Shown here piece after piece: positions 40,927 to 48,580 of a DNA stretch of 64,000 nucleotides (positions are counted from its first letter, which is position 1; each line of letters opens with the position of its first letter). The notes under the pieces were generated by a model. The model searched no databases, was not told the DNA's origin, and worked only from the letters and a program-made list of their open reading frames with translations. Both the position numbers and the translations under genes were made by a program. The DNA comes from Streptomyces sp. NBC_00376 (GTDB lineage: Bacteria > Actinomycetota > Actinomycetes > Streptomycetales > Streptomycetaceae). The stretch covers positions 8,060,001 through 8,124,000 of the forward strand of contig NZ_CP107960.1 of NCBI RefSeq assembly GCF_036077095.1, in the 5' to 3' direction.

Positions 40927-42042
40927 TCAGTAGCGCAGGGCCGCCGCGATACGTCCGTGCTCCGCGAGCGAGCCGTCCGGGAGGAAGACCACGTCGGTGC
41001 CGCTGTCCAGGGCCGCCTCGACGAGCTCGTCCACGATGTCCTCGCGGACCGCGACATCCGTGAGATCCGCGGCTCCGCCGCTCACCGGCTCCAGGTGCTC
41101 GTCCGTCACCCGTACCGTCTGCTGGAAGTGCTCCTCCACCGCGACCAGCCCGGCACGGCCCTCCCGAACGGCGGCCCACACCTCGTCGAGGCCCCCGGCG
41201 AAGGCACGACGGCCGCGGGCCTCGTCCAGTCTGCCGTCGATCTCCGCCACGAACCGCTGCTGCCGCTCGTCGAGCGCCGGCCGCAGTTCTTTGAGCAGCT
41301 CCCCCGCCGACATGTCGGCGGGGGCACCCTTCGTGACCCGGCCGACGGCAGACTTGGCGCTCCCCCCGACCTCGTCCAGCAGGGCGAGCGCGGGGGCGAG
41401 ACCCATGAGGTAGAGCGGGCGCGTCTCCTCGGCGAGCACCGTGCGCAGCTTCTCGTCGACAGTGCGCAGGAAGTTGCGCGTCTCCTCGTCGCTGAAGGTG
41501 CTCGGGGTGTCGCCGACCCGCTCCTCGCGCTGCGGATTGGGCGGCTCCTGCGGAGCCGTGAGCGGGAACCCGCCGGTCCGCTCCTCCCGCACGGCGTCCG
41601 CCGTGCCGCTCCACAGGACGGCCCGGTCGGCCGACACGGTGAGTACCCAGAACGGCTGGGACTGCGCCTTCGCGGCGACCAGGTTGCGGGTCAGATAGGT
41701 GTCACTGAGCACCACCCGTTCGGGCGCGGTGCGCGGAAGCTGCCAGATCCGGTGCTCGTCGGGGGTGACGAGGAGGACCAGGGCGTCCAGGGCCCGGCGG
41801 GGGTCCACCTCGGTGACCGCCCGGTCGAGCTGCTCCTTGATCGCGGTCCGCACCTCGCGGGTGACCGCGGGGTCCGCCTCCAGCCGATCGGCGGCCTCGG
41901 CCACCAGATTGCGCAGCCGAACGGAGTCCTGGGCGTTGTCCGGGGCGCGGCGGTGCGTCGGCATGGTCAGGGACAGGGCCGGATAGGGCTTGACCGTCCG
42001 CAGTTCCCGCAACAGGCCGGCGGTCAGGGCGTCCGTGTCCAT
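40927..42042 (-). CDS. baeRF3-type (eRF1-like) protein
   Basis: 371 residues. The fold of bacterial archaeo-eukaryotic release-factor-like proteins is suggested by PALSLTMPTHRR at the start, ALDALVLLVTPDEHRIW, a central core LYLMGLAPALALLDEV and the C-terminal DELVEAALDSGTDVVFLPDG then LAEHGRIAAALRY, the last matching the eRF1 domain-3-like strand-loop-strand. These proteins are thought to act at ribosomes or in RNA processing; no activity is shown. ATG at 42042 behind GGGAGAG. Single gene, divergent from the lipoprotein. Confidence 0.8.
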   Translation of the reverse strand: MDTDALTAGLLRELRTVKPYPALSLTMPTHRRAPDNAQDSVRLRNLVAEAADRLEADPAVTREVRTAIKEQLDRAVTEVDPRRALDALVLLVTPDEHRIWQLPRTAPERVVLSDTYLTRNLVAAKAQSQPFWVLTVSADRAVLWSGTADAVREERTGGFPLTAPQEPPNPQREERVGDTPSTFSDEETRNFLRTVDEKLRTVLAEETRPLYLMGLAPALALLDEVGGSAKSAVGRVTKGAPADMSAGELLKELRPALDERQQRFVAEIDGRLDEARGRRAFAGGLDEVWAAVREGRAGLVAVEEHFQQTVRVTDEHLEPVSGGAADLTDVAVREDIVDELVEAALDSGTDVVFLPDGSLAEHGRIAAALRY

Positions 42043-42218
42043 CGTTCTCTCCCAGGGGTTCGGCCGGAGTCCGCTCCCGAGTGAAGCGGGTGAATTCGAC
42101 GAGTCAATTCATATCTTTTGTTCCTAATATGGGCGAGTTCTTCATTGTCTTCCCAGGCAGTGCCGAACAGCGGTTTCCCCGACTTCCACTTACGCCCTTC
42201 CGGGCAGACGGAGCCTCC

Positions 42219-42785
42219 GTGAACCCGATCAGTTCTTCGCGAAACGCCCTTGGCGGCCGCGCAGCGCGCAATCTGGCCCCGGCCGTACTGGCCGCGGCGA
42301 TCATCACCGGTACCGCCGCCTGCGGCGGCTCCGGCACCAACTCGACGGGTACGGCCAGGAGCACCCGAACGGTCTCCCCCGAACCGGCCATGACCCGGAC
42401 CGCGAGTCCCACCGGGCGCACCCAGCAGGAGTTCGCCGCCTCGGTCTCCGCCGCCGCCGAGCGCAACCGGCAGCAGGCGGCGAAGCTGCTCGAAGGTGTG
42501 CAGGGCCGGGGCAACGCGATCGGGGACGTGTCGGTGACCGGGCTGCCCCTCGCCAAGACCGAGCAGTTCCGCAGCGCCGTCGTCCGAGTCACCAACCACA
42601 CGGACAAGGCCGCCTTCTACGCCGTCAAGGTGGAATTCATCGACGCGTCGGGGAAGGTGCTCGACTCAGTGGTGCTCGGCTTCCCGGCCGCTCCACCCGG
42701 ACGGACCGTCAGCCAGAACGCCAACAGCCGGAAGGCGGCCGGTGTCAAGACGTTCCCCCGGATCGCCCAGGCCGAGCGCGGCTGA
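42219..42785 (+). CDS. Secreted lipoprotein, function unknown
   Basis: 188 residues from the GTG at 42219 (GGAG upstream). Signal peptide with lipobox (LAPAVLAAAIITGTAAC) so Cys becomes the lipidated N-terminus; a Ser/Thr/Pro-rich spacer follows, then a helix (EFAASVSAAAERNRQQAAKL) and an FxLyD-like beta domain: FRSAVVRVTNHTDKAAFYAV, VEFIDASGKVLDSVV. Such domains are common in exported actinobacterial proteins of unknown role. The frame is open from 42081, but that part overlaps the divergent promoter. Followed 12 bases later by glutaminase. Confidence 0.8.
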   Translation: MNPISSSRNALGGRAARNLAPAVLAAAIITGTAACGGSGTNSTGTARSTRTVSPEPAMTRTASPTGRTQQEFAASVSAAAERNRQQAAKLLEGVQGRGNAIGDVSVTGLPLAKTEQFRSAVVRVTNHTDKAAFYAVKVEFIDASGKVLDSVVLGFPAAPPGRTVSQNANSRKAAGVKTFPRIAQAERG

Positions 42786-42797
42786 CGGCCGGGCCGG

Positions 42798-44135
42798 ATG
42801 AGCGCCGCCGACGCCGTCACCGAAGCCCTGTGCGAACTGCACACGCGGTTCACCGGGCTGCGGGACGGCCGACCGGCCGACTACATCCCGCAGTTGGCGC
42901 GGACCGACCCGGACGCGTTCGGGCTGGCGCTGATCAGCATGGACGGTCACCGCTACAGCGCGGGCGACGCCGGTGCCCCGTTCACCATGCAGTCCGTGTC
43001 GAAACCGTTCGTCTACGCGCTCGCGCTGTCCGTCCTCGGGCTCGACGAGGTGTGCCGCTGGGTCAACGCCGAGCCCAGCGGGGAGGCGTACAACGCCATA
43101 AGCCTGGAACCGGACACCGGGCGGCCCGACAACGCCATGGTCAACGCGGGGGCCATCATCACCACCGCGCTGATCCCGGACACCCCCGACGCCCCGAGGT
43201 TCGACCGCATCCTCGACTGCCTGAGCCGGTTCGCCGGCCGGCGGCTGGACGTGGACGAGCAGGTGTACGCCTCGGAGGCCGCCACCGGCGACCGCAACCG
43301 CGCCCTGGCCTACTTGATCCGGAGCGCCGGCCCGCTGCCCGTCGACCCGGTCGCGGCGGTCGAGACGTACTTCAGACAGTGCGCGGTACGGGTCACCGCG
43401 CTGGACCTGGCAGCGATGGCCGCCACCCTTGCGCACGGCGGCGTGAACCCGCTCACCGGTGAGGCGGTGGTCCCTGAGCCGGTCGCCGCGCAGGTGCTGG
43501 CGGTGATGGCGACCTGCGGCATGTACGACGCCTCCGGCGAATGGCTGCTGCGCGTGGGGCTGCCGGCGAAGAGCGGTGTGTCCGGCGGGCTGATCGCCGC
43601 GGGCCCCGCACGGTTCGGGCTGGCGACGTACAGCCCCCGGCTGGACCCGAGCGGCACCTCGGTACGCGGGCGCGCCGCGCTCGGTGCCCTGTCGGAGAGG
43701 CTCGGCCTGCACCTGATGCACAACCCGGCACTGGCCGCCTCCACCGTCACGCTCGTCGCCACCGCGGGTGATCTGCCCGCCGCCGGGCCGGGCCCTCGGG
43801 ACAGCGTCCCGCGCGAACGGGTCGCGGTGGTGGCGGCCCAGGGCGCCATCGACTTCACCGCGGCCGAGCGGGTGCTGTACGCGCTGGACGAGTCGCGCCC
43901 CCGGGGGACGGGACCGCTCGTGCTGGACCTGCTGCAGGTCACCGGTGTGGACCGGGTGGCCCGCGCGATGCTGCGCGGCGGGCTCGGCCGGATCGCGGCG
44001 GACGGCGCGCGCACCGCCGTCGCCGACCCGGCCGGGCGGCTCGCCCCGCCCGGCACCGGACAGCGGGACGCGCCGACGGCCCTCAGGTGCTTCGCCACCC
44101 GCGAACAGGCCGTGGCCTGGTGCACCGGCGGCTGA
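42798..44135 (+). CDS. glsA: Glutaminase A fused to a STAS domain
   Basis: 445 residues. Residues 1-300 are the serine-dependent glutaminase fold: Ser66-x-x-Lys69 (QSVSKPF) as nucleophile and base, then EPSGEAYNAISLE, DNAMVNAGAI and MYDASGEWLLRVGLPAKSGVSGG. Residues about 340-445 form a STAS domain (RVAVVAAQGAIDFTAAERVL, LVLDLLQVTGVDRVARAML), as in anti-anti-sigma factors. Glutaminase-STAS fusions are known; the STAS part may regulate or localise the enzyme. ATG at 42798. The product converts glutamine to glutamate and ammonia. Confidence 0.93.
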   Translation: MSAADAVTEALCELHTRFTGLRDGRPADYIPQLARTDPDAFGLALISMDGHRYSAGDAGAPFTMQSVSKPFVYALALSVLGLDEVCRWVNAEPSGEAYNAISLEPDTGRPDNAMVNAGAIITTALIPDTPDAPRFDRILDCLSRFAGRRLDVDEQVYASEAATGDRNRALAYLIRSAGPLPVDPVAAVETYFRQCAVRVTALDLAAMAATLAHGGVNPLTGEAVVPEPVAAQVLAVMATCGMYDASGEWLLRVGLPAKSGVSGGLIAAGPARFGLATYSPRLDPSGTSVRGRAALGALSERLGLHLMHNPALAASTVTLVATAGDLPAAGPGPRDSVPRERVAVVAAQGAIDFTAAERVLYALDESRPRGTGPLVLDLLQVTGVDRVARAMLRGGLGRIAADGARTAVADPAGRLAPPGTGQRDAPTALRCFATREQAVAWCTGG

Positions 44136-44146
44136 GCACCCCGGCC

Positions 44147-44170
44147 GGTCCGGCGGATGGCCGCCGGACC
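44147..44170. terminator. Bidirectional stem-loop after glutaminase
   Basis: GGTCCGGCGG (44147-44156), loop ATGG, CCGCCGGACC (44161-44170): a perfect 10-bp stem between the convergent glutaminase and endonuclease genes. Confidence 0.8.
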
Positions 44171-44186
44171 TCCGGATCGGTCGGGC

Positions 44187-45011
44187 CTACCAGATGGATT
44201 CGACCCACTCGGGGTGATCGATGAACGGGTTCCGGTTGTGCTGGTACTTGTCGAATATGACGTCGTTGCGCCGCTTCTCGAAGCTGTCCGGCGGGTCCTC
44301 CTGGCTCCATGCCTTCAGCACCGACAGCCGGCCGATGTTCGGTGCGGAACCGTTGGACACCTTCTCGTTGGGCTCCAGGTCGGCGAAGGAGTCGTCGCCC
44401 TCGTAGCGCACCGCCATGTAGAGGATCATGCGGGCCACGTCGCCCTTGACCGCGTCGCGCGGCTCGAAGGAGTCGCTGTCGGTGTAGTTGCCCGGTGCGC
44501 CGCTGACCGCGCTGCCGCCGTTGTCGAAGTCCTTGTTGCCGCGGATCGAGTTGACGGTGACGTCCTCCGGGCGCAGGTGGTGGATGTCGGTGCCGGGGCC
44601 GGTGGCGGTGCCGAAGTCGCCGTGCGACTTGGCCCAGACGTGCTCGCGGTTCCAGTCCCCGACCGAGCCGCCGTTGGAGTTCTTGGACTGGGAACGCCCG
44701 GTGTAGAGGAGGATCACGTTCGAGCTGTTGGCGGGGTCCTGGTCGGTGTCCTTGAGGGCTTCCCAGACCTGGCTGTAGGAGATCTTGGTCTGGTTCTTGA
44801 TGATCCCGTGCAGAGCGCTCTTCAGCTGGGTTCCGGTCTTGCCGAGCGCGTCCTGGTAGTACGTGTCGTCGAGTACCCGGAGCGGTGTCGCGGTGGTGGG
44901 CGCGGCCTCGGGTACGGCGGCCGGTGCGGCGGCGGCGGTACCGCCGAGCACCGCGAAGGCGGCAAGGGTCGCCAGCAGCGGGCGCCGGTAACGAAGGTGA
45001 CGACGGGACAT
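44187..45011 (-). CDS. Secreted endonuclease I family nuclease
   Basis: 274 residues with a signal peptide (RPLLATLAAFAVLGG then AAAAPAA). The endonuclease I core has DWNREHVWAKSHGD, with the catalytic His in the beta-beta-alpha metal finger, and DIHHLRPEDVTVNS. Exported, cleaves DNA/RNA non-specifically; a role in nutrient scavenging is usual. ATG at 45009-45011 behind GAGAGGA; the frame extends to 45545 without protein character. A PHO-box-like triplet lies about 105 bases before the start. Confidence 0.9.
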   Translation of the reverse strand: MSRRHLRYRRPLLATLAAFAVLGGTAAAAPAAVPEAAPTTATPLRVLDDTYYQDALGKTGTQLKSALHGIIKNQTKISYSQVWEALKDTDQDPANSSNVILLYTGRSQSKNSNGGSVGDWNREHVWAKSHGDFGTATGPGTDIHHLRPEDVTVNSIRGNKDFDNGGSAVSGAPGNYTDSDSFEPRDAVKGDVARMILYMAVRYEGDDSFADLEPNEKVSNGSAPNIGRLSVLKAWSQEDPPDSFEKRRNDVIFDKYQHNRNPFIDHPEWVESIW

Positions 45012-45114
45012 GTGGGGTGTCCTCTCCGAAAATGCGTGCGCCACGACACCGTCACAAGGTGGGGACGGCGCCGCGGCGGTCGTGTGGTATGTGGTACGCG
45101 GGAGCCTTCCACAC

Positions 45115-45147
45115 GCACCGTGACCATGGTGTGAACAGTGTGTACCT
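45115..45147 (-). promoter_or_regulatory. PHO-box-like tandem repeat upstream of the nuclease gene
   Basis: Read on the minus strand, three 11-base units follow each other: AGGTACACACT (45147-45137), GTTCACACCAT (45136-45126), GGTCACGGTGC (45125-45115). The 11-base period and G(G/T)TCAC cores match the type of direct repeat bound by PhoP in Streptomyces. Inference from pattern only. Confidence 0.35.
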
Positions 45148-45260
45148 ATCATGTGCAGGTCAAGTGATGGCTTGATCGTGCCCCCGGGAGAGGTCCGGGA
45201 GGCCTCGGATGCGGCGGGCCTGGCGCGGGGCGAGAATGACCGAAAGGACGAGGAGGCGGC

Positions 45261-45467
45261 ATGAGCGACGAGCCCGAATCCGTATCCGTATCCGTGACCC
45301 GGGGAGTGACTCCCGACAGCCTCTTGCACACCGGCGGCAGCGACAATCCGTCGGCGGAGGACCTGGTGCTCGCCTCCGGGCGGGACCTGACCCCGAAGAA
45401 TCTCCAGTGGGCGGAGCGCAGGCTGGCCCGGGAGGGCCGGTCGGCGATCGACAAGGTGCTGCCGTAG
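45261..45467 (+). CDS. Small hypothetical protein
   Basis: 68 residues, ATG at 45261 with GAGGAGG upstream. Acidic Ser/Val repeat near the N-terminus (ESVSVSVTRG, from the repeated TCCGTA codons) and an amphipathic helix at the end (LQWAERRLAREGRSAIDKVL). No membrane segment or known motif. Probably real because of the very strong ribosome site and fitting codon use. Function unknown. Confidence 0.7.
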   Translation: MSDEPESVSVSVTRGVTPDSLLHTGGSDNPSAEDLVLASGRDLTPKNLQWAERRLAREGRSAIDKVLP

Positions 45468-45544
45468 CGGTACGCGGCGGCCCGGCGGCCGGCGCGCGGG
45501 GAGTGTGCGGGCGCTCCCCGCGGCTCGGCTAGCCTGGGTGGACA

Positions 45545-46702
45545 ATGAACCGTTTGACGACGTCAGGGGCCGGGTTCGACCTCGCCCGCTACCCCGAGGA
45601 TCCGCGCGACCCGTTCCGAGCGTGGGACGCTGCCGACGAGTACCTGCTGCGGCGGCTGGAAGGGGCCGACGGCACGGACCCGGTCGATCTGTCGGGCGCC
45701 GTGGTCGTGGTGGGCGACCGCTGGGGCGCGCTGAGCACCGTACTGGCCGCGCACCGGCCCGTACAGATCACCGATTCCTACCTGGCGCAGCGCGCGACCC
45801 TGGCGAACCTGGACCGCAACGGCGTGGACGCGGACGCGGTGCGTCTGCTGTCGGCCAGGGACACCCCGCCGGACCGCATCGATGTCCTGCTGGTACGTGT
45901 CCCGAAGAGCCTCGCACTCCTGGAGGACCAGCTGCACCGGCTCGCCCCGGCCGTCCACCCCGGCACGGTCGTCATCGGCACCGGGATGGTCAAGGAGATC
46001 CACACCTCCACCCTCAAGCTCTTCGAGCGGATCATCGGTCCCACCCGCACGTCCCTCGCGGTCAAGAAGGCCCGGCTGATCTTCTCCACCCCGGCCCCGG
46101 GAACGGCCCGCACACCCAGCCCGTGGCCGTACCGGTACGAGCTGCCCCAGGGGGTCGGACCGGTCTCCGGCCGGACCGTCACCAACCACGCCGGGATCTT
46201 CTGCGCCGAGCGCCTCGACATCGGCACCCGGTTCTTCCTCGGCCACCTCCCCGCGCGCAGCGGCCCCGATCGGGTCGTCGACCTCGGCTGCGGGAACGGC
46301 GTCGTCGGGCTGTCCGCGGCGCTCGCCAACCCCGAGGCGACGGTCACCTTCATCGACGAGTCGTACCAGGCGGTCGCCTCCGCCGAGGAGACGTTCCGAG
46401 CCAACACCGGACCGGACGCCAAGGCCGAGTTCGTCGTCGGCGACGGGCCGGCGGAACTGCCGTCCGCCAGCGTGGACCTGGTGCTGAACAATCCGCCGTT
46501 CCACTCCCACCAGGCCACCACCGACGCGACGGCACGCACCATGTTCCTCGGCGCGCGCGACGCACTGCGGCCAGGCGGCGAACTGTGGGTCGTCGGCAAC
46601 CGGCACCTCGGCTACCACACCCGGCTCCGCCGCATCTTCGGCAACTGCGTCACCGTCGCGGGCGACCCGAAGTTCGTCGTCCTGCGAGCCGTCAAGCGCT
46701 GA
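45545..46702 (+). CDS. Class I rRNA-type guanine methyltransferase (RlmG/RsmC-like)
   Basis: 385 residues. Two halves: a degenerate N-terminal methyltransferase-like domain (VVVVGDRWGALSTVLAA) and a catalytic C-terminal half with the SAM loop VVDLGCGNGVVGLSAA and N316PPF in VLNNPPFHSHQ, the motif for exocyclic amino methylation. The duplicated layout is characteristic of RlmG and RsmC, which make m2G in 23S or 16S rRNA. ATG at 45545. Which rRNA site it modifies cannot be decided here. Confidence 0.85.
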   Translation: MNRLTTSGAGFDLARYPEDPRDPFRAWDAADEYLLRRLEGADGTDPVDLSGAVVVVGDRWGALSTVLAAHRPVQITDSYLAQRATLANLDRNGVDADAVRLLSARDTPPDRIDVLLVRVPKSLALLEDQLHRLAPAVHPGTVVIGTGMVKEIHTSTLKLFERIIGPTRTSLAVKKARLIFSTPAPGTARTPSPWPYRYELPQGVGPVSGRTVTNHAGIFCAERLDIGTRFFLGHLPARSGPDRVVDLGCGNGVVGLSAALANPEATVTFIDESYQAVASAEETFRANTGPDAKAEFVVGDGPAELPSASVDLVLNNPPFHSHQATTDATARTMFLGARDALRPGGELWVVGNRHLGYHTRLRRIFGNCVTVAGDPKFVVLRAVKR

Positions 46703-46803
46703 CCCGGCCGGAGACGTCCCGGCCCTTCCGGATTCTTGCAACACGTTCTACTGTGTGCGCCGCCGCACAAGGACGACGCGACCGCGAGACTCCCGGAGGG
46801 GCC

Positions 46804-47982
46804 GTGCACCTCGAATACACGCCTGAACAGCAGCAGTTGCGCGCCGAGCTGCGCGCCTACTTCGCCGCACTGGTCCCCGACGACGCGTACGCGCGCTACG
46901 CAGCCCCCGCGGCCCAGAAGGCCTTCTACCGGGGGACGATCCGCCGCCTCGGTACCGACGGCTGGCTCGGCGTCGGCTGGCCGGTGGAGTACGGTGGACG
47001 CGGACTGTCCCCGATGGAGCAGTTCATCTTCTTCGACGAGGCCGCGCAGGCGGGCGTACCGCTGCCGCTGATGGCCCTCAACACCGTCGGCCCGACGATC
47101 ATGCGGTACGGCACCGACGAGCAGAAGGCGTACTTCCTGCCGAAGATCCTGTCCGGCGAGATCGACTTCGCGATCGGCTACAGCGAGCCCGACGCGGGCA
47201 CCGACCTCGCCGCCCTCAAGACCAGGGCCGTGCGTGAGGGCGACGAGTATGTCGTCAACGGGCAGAAGATCTGGACGACCAACGGCGACACCGCGGACTG
47301 GGTCTGGCTCGCCGTCCGCACGGACCCGGACGCGGCACCGCACAAGGGCATCACCATGCTGCTCGTCCCGACCACGGACCCCGGCTACTCCTGCACCCTG
47401 ATCAACACCCTCGCCTCGCACGACACCACCGCCAGCTACTACGAGAACATTCGCGTCCCCGTCTCCCGCCGTGTCGGCGAGGAGAACCAGGGCTGGCGGC
47501 TCATCACCAACCAGCTCAACCACGAACGCGTCACCCTCGCCGCCCACGGCACCATGGCCATCCGCGCCCTCCACAACGTCCAGCGCTGGGCCGCGGACAC
47601 CCGGCTCACCGACGGCCGCCGCGTGATCGACCTCGGCTGGGTCCGCGCCCTGCTGGCCCGCACCCACACCAGGCTCGACGCAATGAAGCTCCTCAACTGG
47701 CAGATGGTGTCCGCCGTGCAGAACGCCACCCTCACCCCGCAGGACGCCTCCGCCGTCAAGGTCTACGGCTCCGAGGCGCGCCGCGACGCCTACGCCTGGC
47801 TGATGGAGATCGTCGGCTCGGCGGGACCGCTCAAGGAAGGCTCGGCGGGCGCCGTACTGCACGGCGAACTGGAACGCGGATACCGCTCCGCCGTCATCTT
47901 CACCTTCGGCGGCGGCAACAACGAGATCCAGCGGGAGATCATCTCGTGGATCGGCCTGGGGATGCCGCGCGTACGGCGGTGA
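46804..47982 (+). CDS. Acyl-CoA dehydrogenase
   Basis: 392 residues. HLEYTPEQQQLRAELRAYFA at the start, flavin-binding IGYSEPDAGTDLAALKTRAV and IWTTNGDTADW in the middle, and the C-terminal helices ending FGGGNNEIQREIISWIGLG, MPRVRR, which is the natural family end. FAD enzyme that desaturates an acyl-CoA; sequence style resembles the actinobacterial long-chain or steroid-type acyl-CoA dehydrogenases. GTG at 46804. It is intact, and the transposon end begins 5 bases after its TGA, so it may be the attachment gene of that element. Confidence 0.92.
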   Translation: MHLEYTPEQQQLRAELRAYFAALVPDDAYARYAAPAAQKAFYRGTIRRLGTDGWLGVGWPVEYGGRGLSPMEQFIFFDEAAQAGVPLPLMALNTVGPTIMRYGTDEQKAYFLPKILSGEIDFAIGYSEPDAGTDLAALKTRAVREGDEYVVNGQKIWTTNGDTADWVWLAVRTDPDAAPHKGITMLLVPTTDPGYSCTLINTLASHDTTASYYENIRVPVSRRVGEENQGWRLITNQLNHERVTLAAHGTMAIRALHNVQRWAADTRLTDGRRVIDLGWVRALLARTHTRLDAMKLLNWQMVSAVQNATLTPQDASAVKVYGSEARRDAYAWLMEIVGSAGPLKEGSAGAVLHGELERGYRSAVIFTFGGGNNEIQREIISWIGLGMPRVRR

Positions 47983-47987
47983 GTCAC

Positions 47988-48050
47988 TGTGACGAAGATT
48001 TTTAGTTGGCACAAAAGAGGGATGGTTGGCGCCAGCTGAAATCGTTGGCT
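47988..48050 (+). repeat. Putative Tn7-type transposon end with three GTTGGC boxes
   Basis: Begins TGTGACGAAG (the TGT start typical of Tn7 ends), 5 bases after the acyl-CoA dehydrogenase stop. GTTGGC occurs at 48005, 48025 and 48044, spaced 20 and 19 bases, as expected for tandem TnsB sites. From memory, TAGTTGG and GAGGGATGG here resemble the Tn7 right terminus. GTCAC (47983-47987) would be the 5-base target duplication. Confidence 0.6.
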
Positions 48051-48580
48051 AAGCGGGCAGTGATCTGATGCGTCGGCCACCTGAGGTAGCTGACCTGCTA
48101 CGTTCCGTGGGTTGATGAGGTTCGGGCGTACCGCGCGTCGCGGTTCTTGCTTGCTGATCGTGTCTACGGAGCCGCCGAGAGCCAAGTTTTGGTCGCAGGT
48201 AGTCCCAGGCTGGGTTGCGCAGAGATTTCGAGGAGCGCTACATGTCTGTTCGCCGTAGCTATACGAGAACAGGGCCTCTTGAGGCCCCACGGCGCTTGGC
48301 GTAGTTGATGCGCTCGGGAAGGACGTCGAAGCGGTGGGCGAGCGCTTCGGCGAAACGTCAATACTGCGACCACGTTGGCAACACGGTTGCTACGCAGTGC
48401 GATTTTGACGGCTTCTCCGAGGGGATGATTAGCCGTTCGGCCTACTCGGTGCTGCGGAGTACCGCTGGAGCGGCAGATGTACGAGGCCGTATTACGAGAC
48501 CCCCTGAGGGTGCGATCGTCATTCGCCTCGGGGCGTCGGCGGATGATCTACCACTGAGCCCTGGCGTAATCACCACACTC
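48051..48580. other. Non-coding transposon end region with a gene fragment
   Basis: 530 bases between the end repeats and the tniQ1 stop, visibly less GC-rich than the chromosome to the left. A fourth GTTGGCA is at 48374. GGGCCTC-TT-GAGGCCC (48272-48287) is a perfect palindrome. On the minus strand around 48360-48290 a short stretch reads FAEALAHRFDVLPERINYAK, which looks like a protein fragment but is closed by stops on both sides. No intact gene. Confidence 0.5.
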
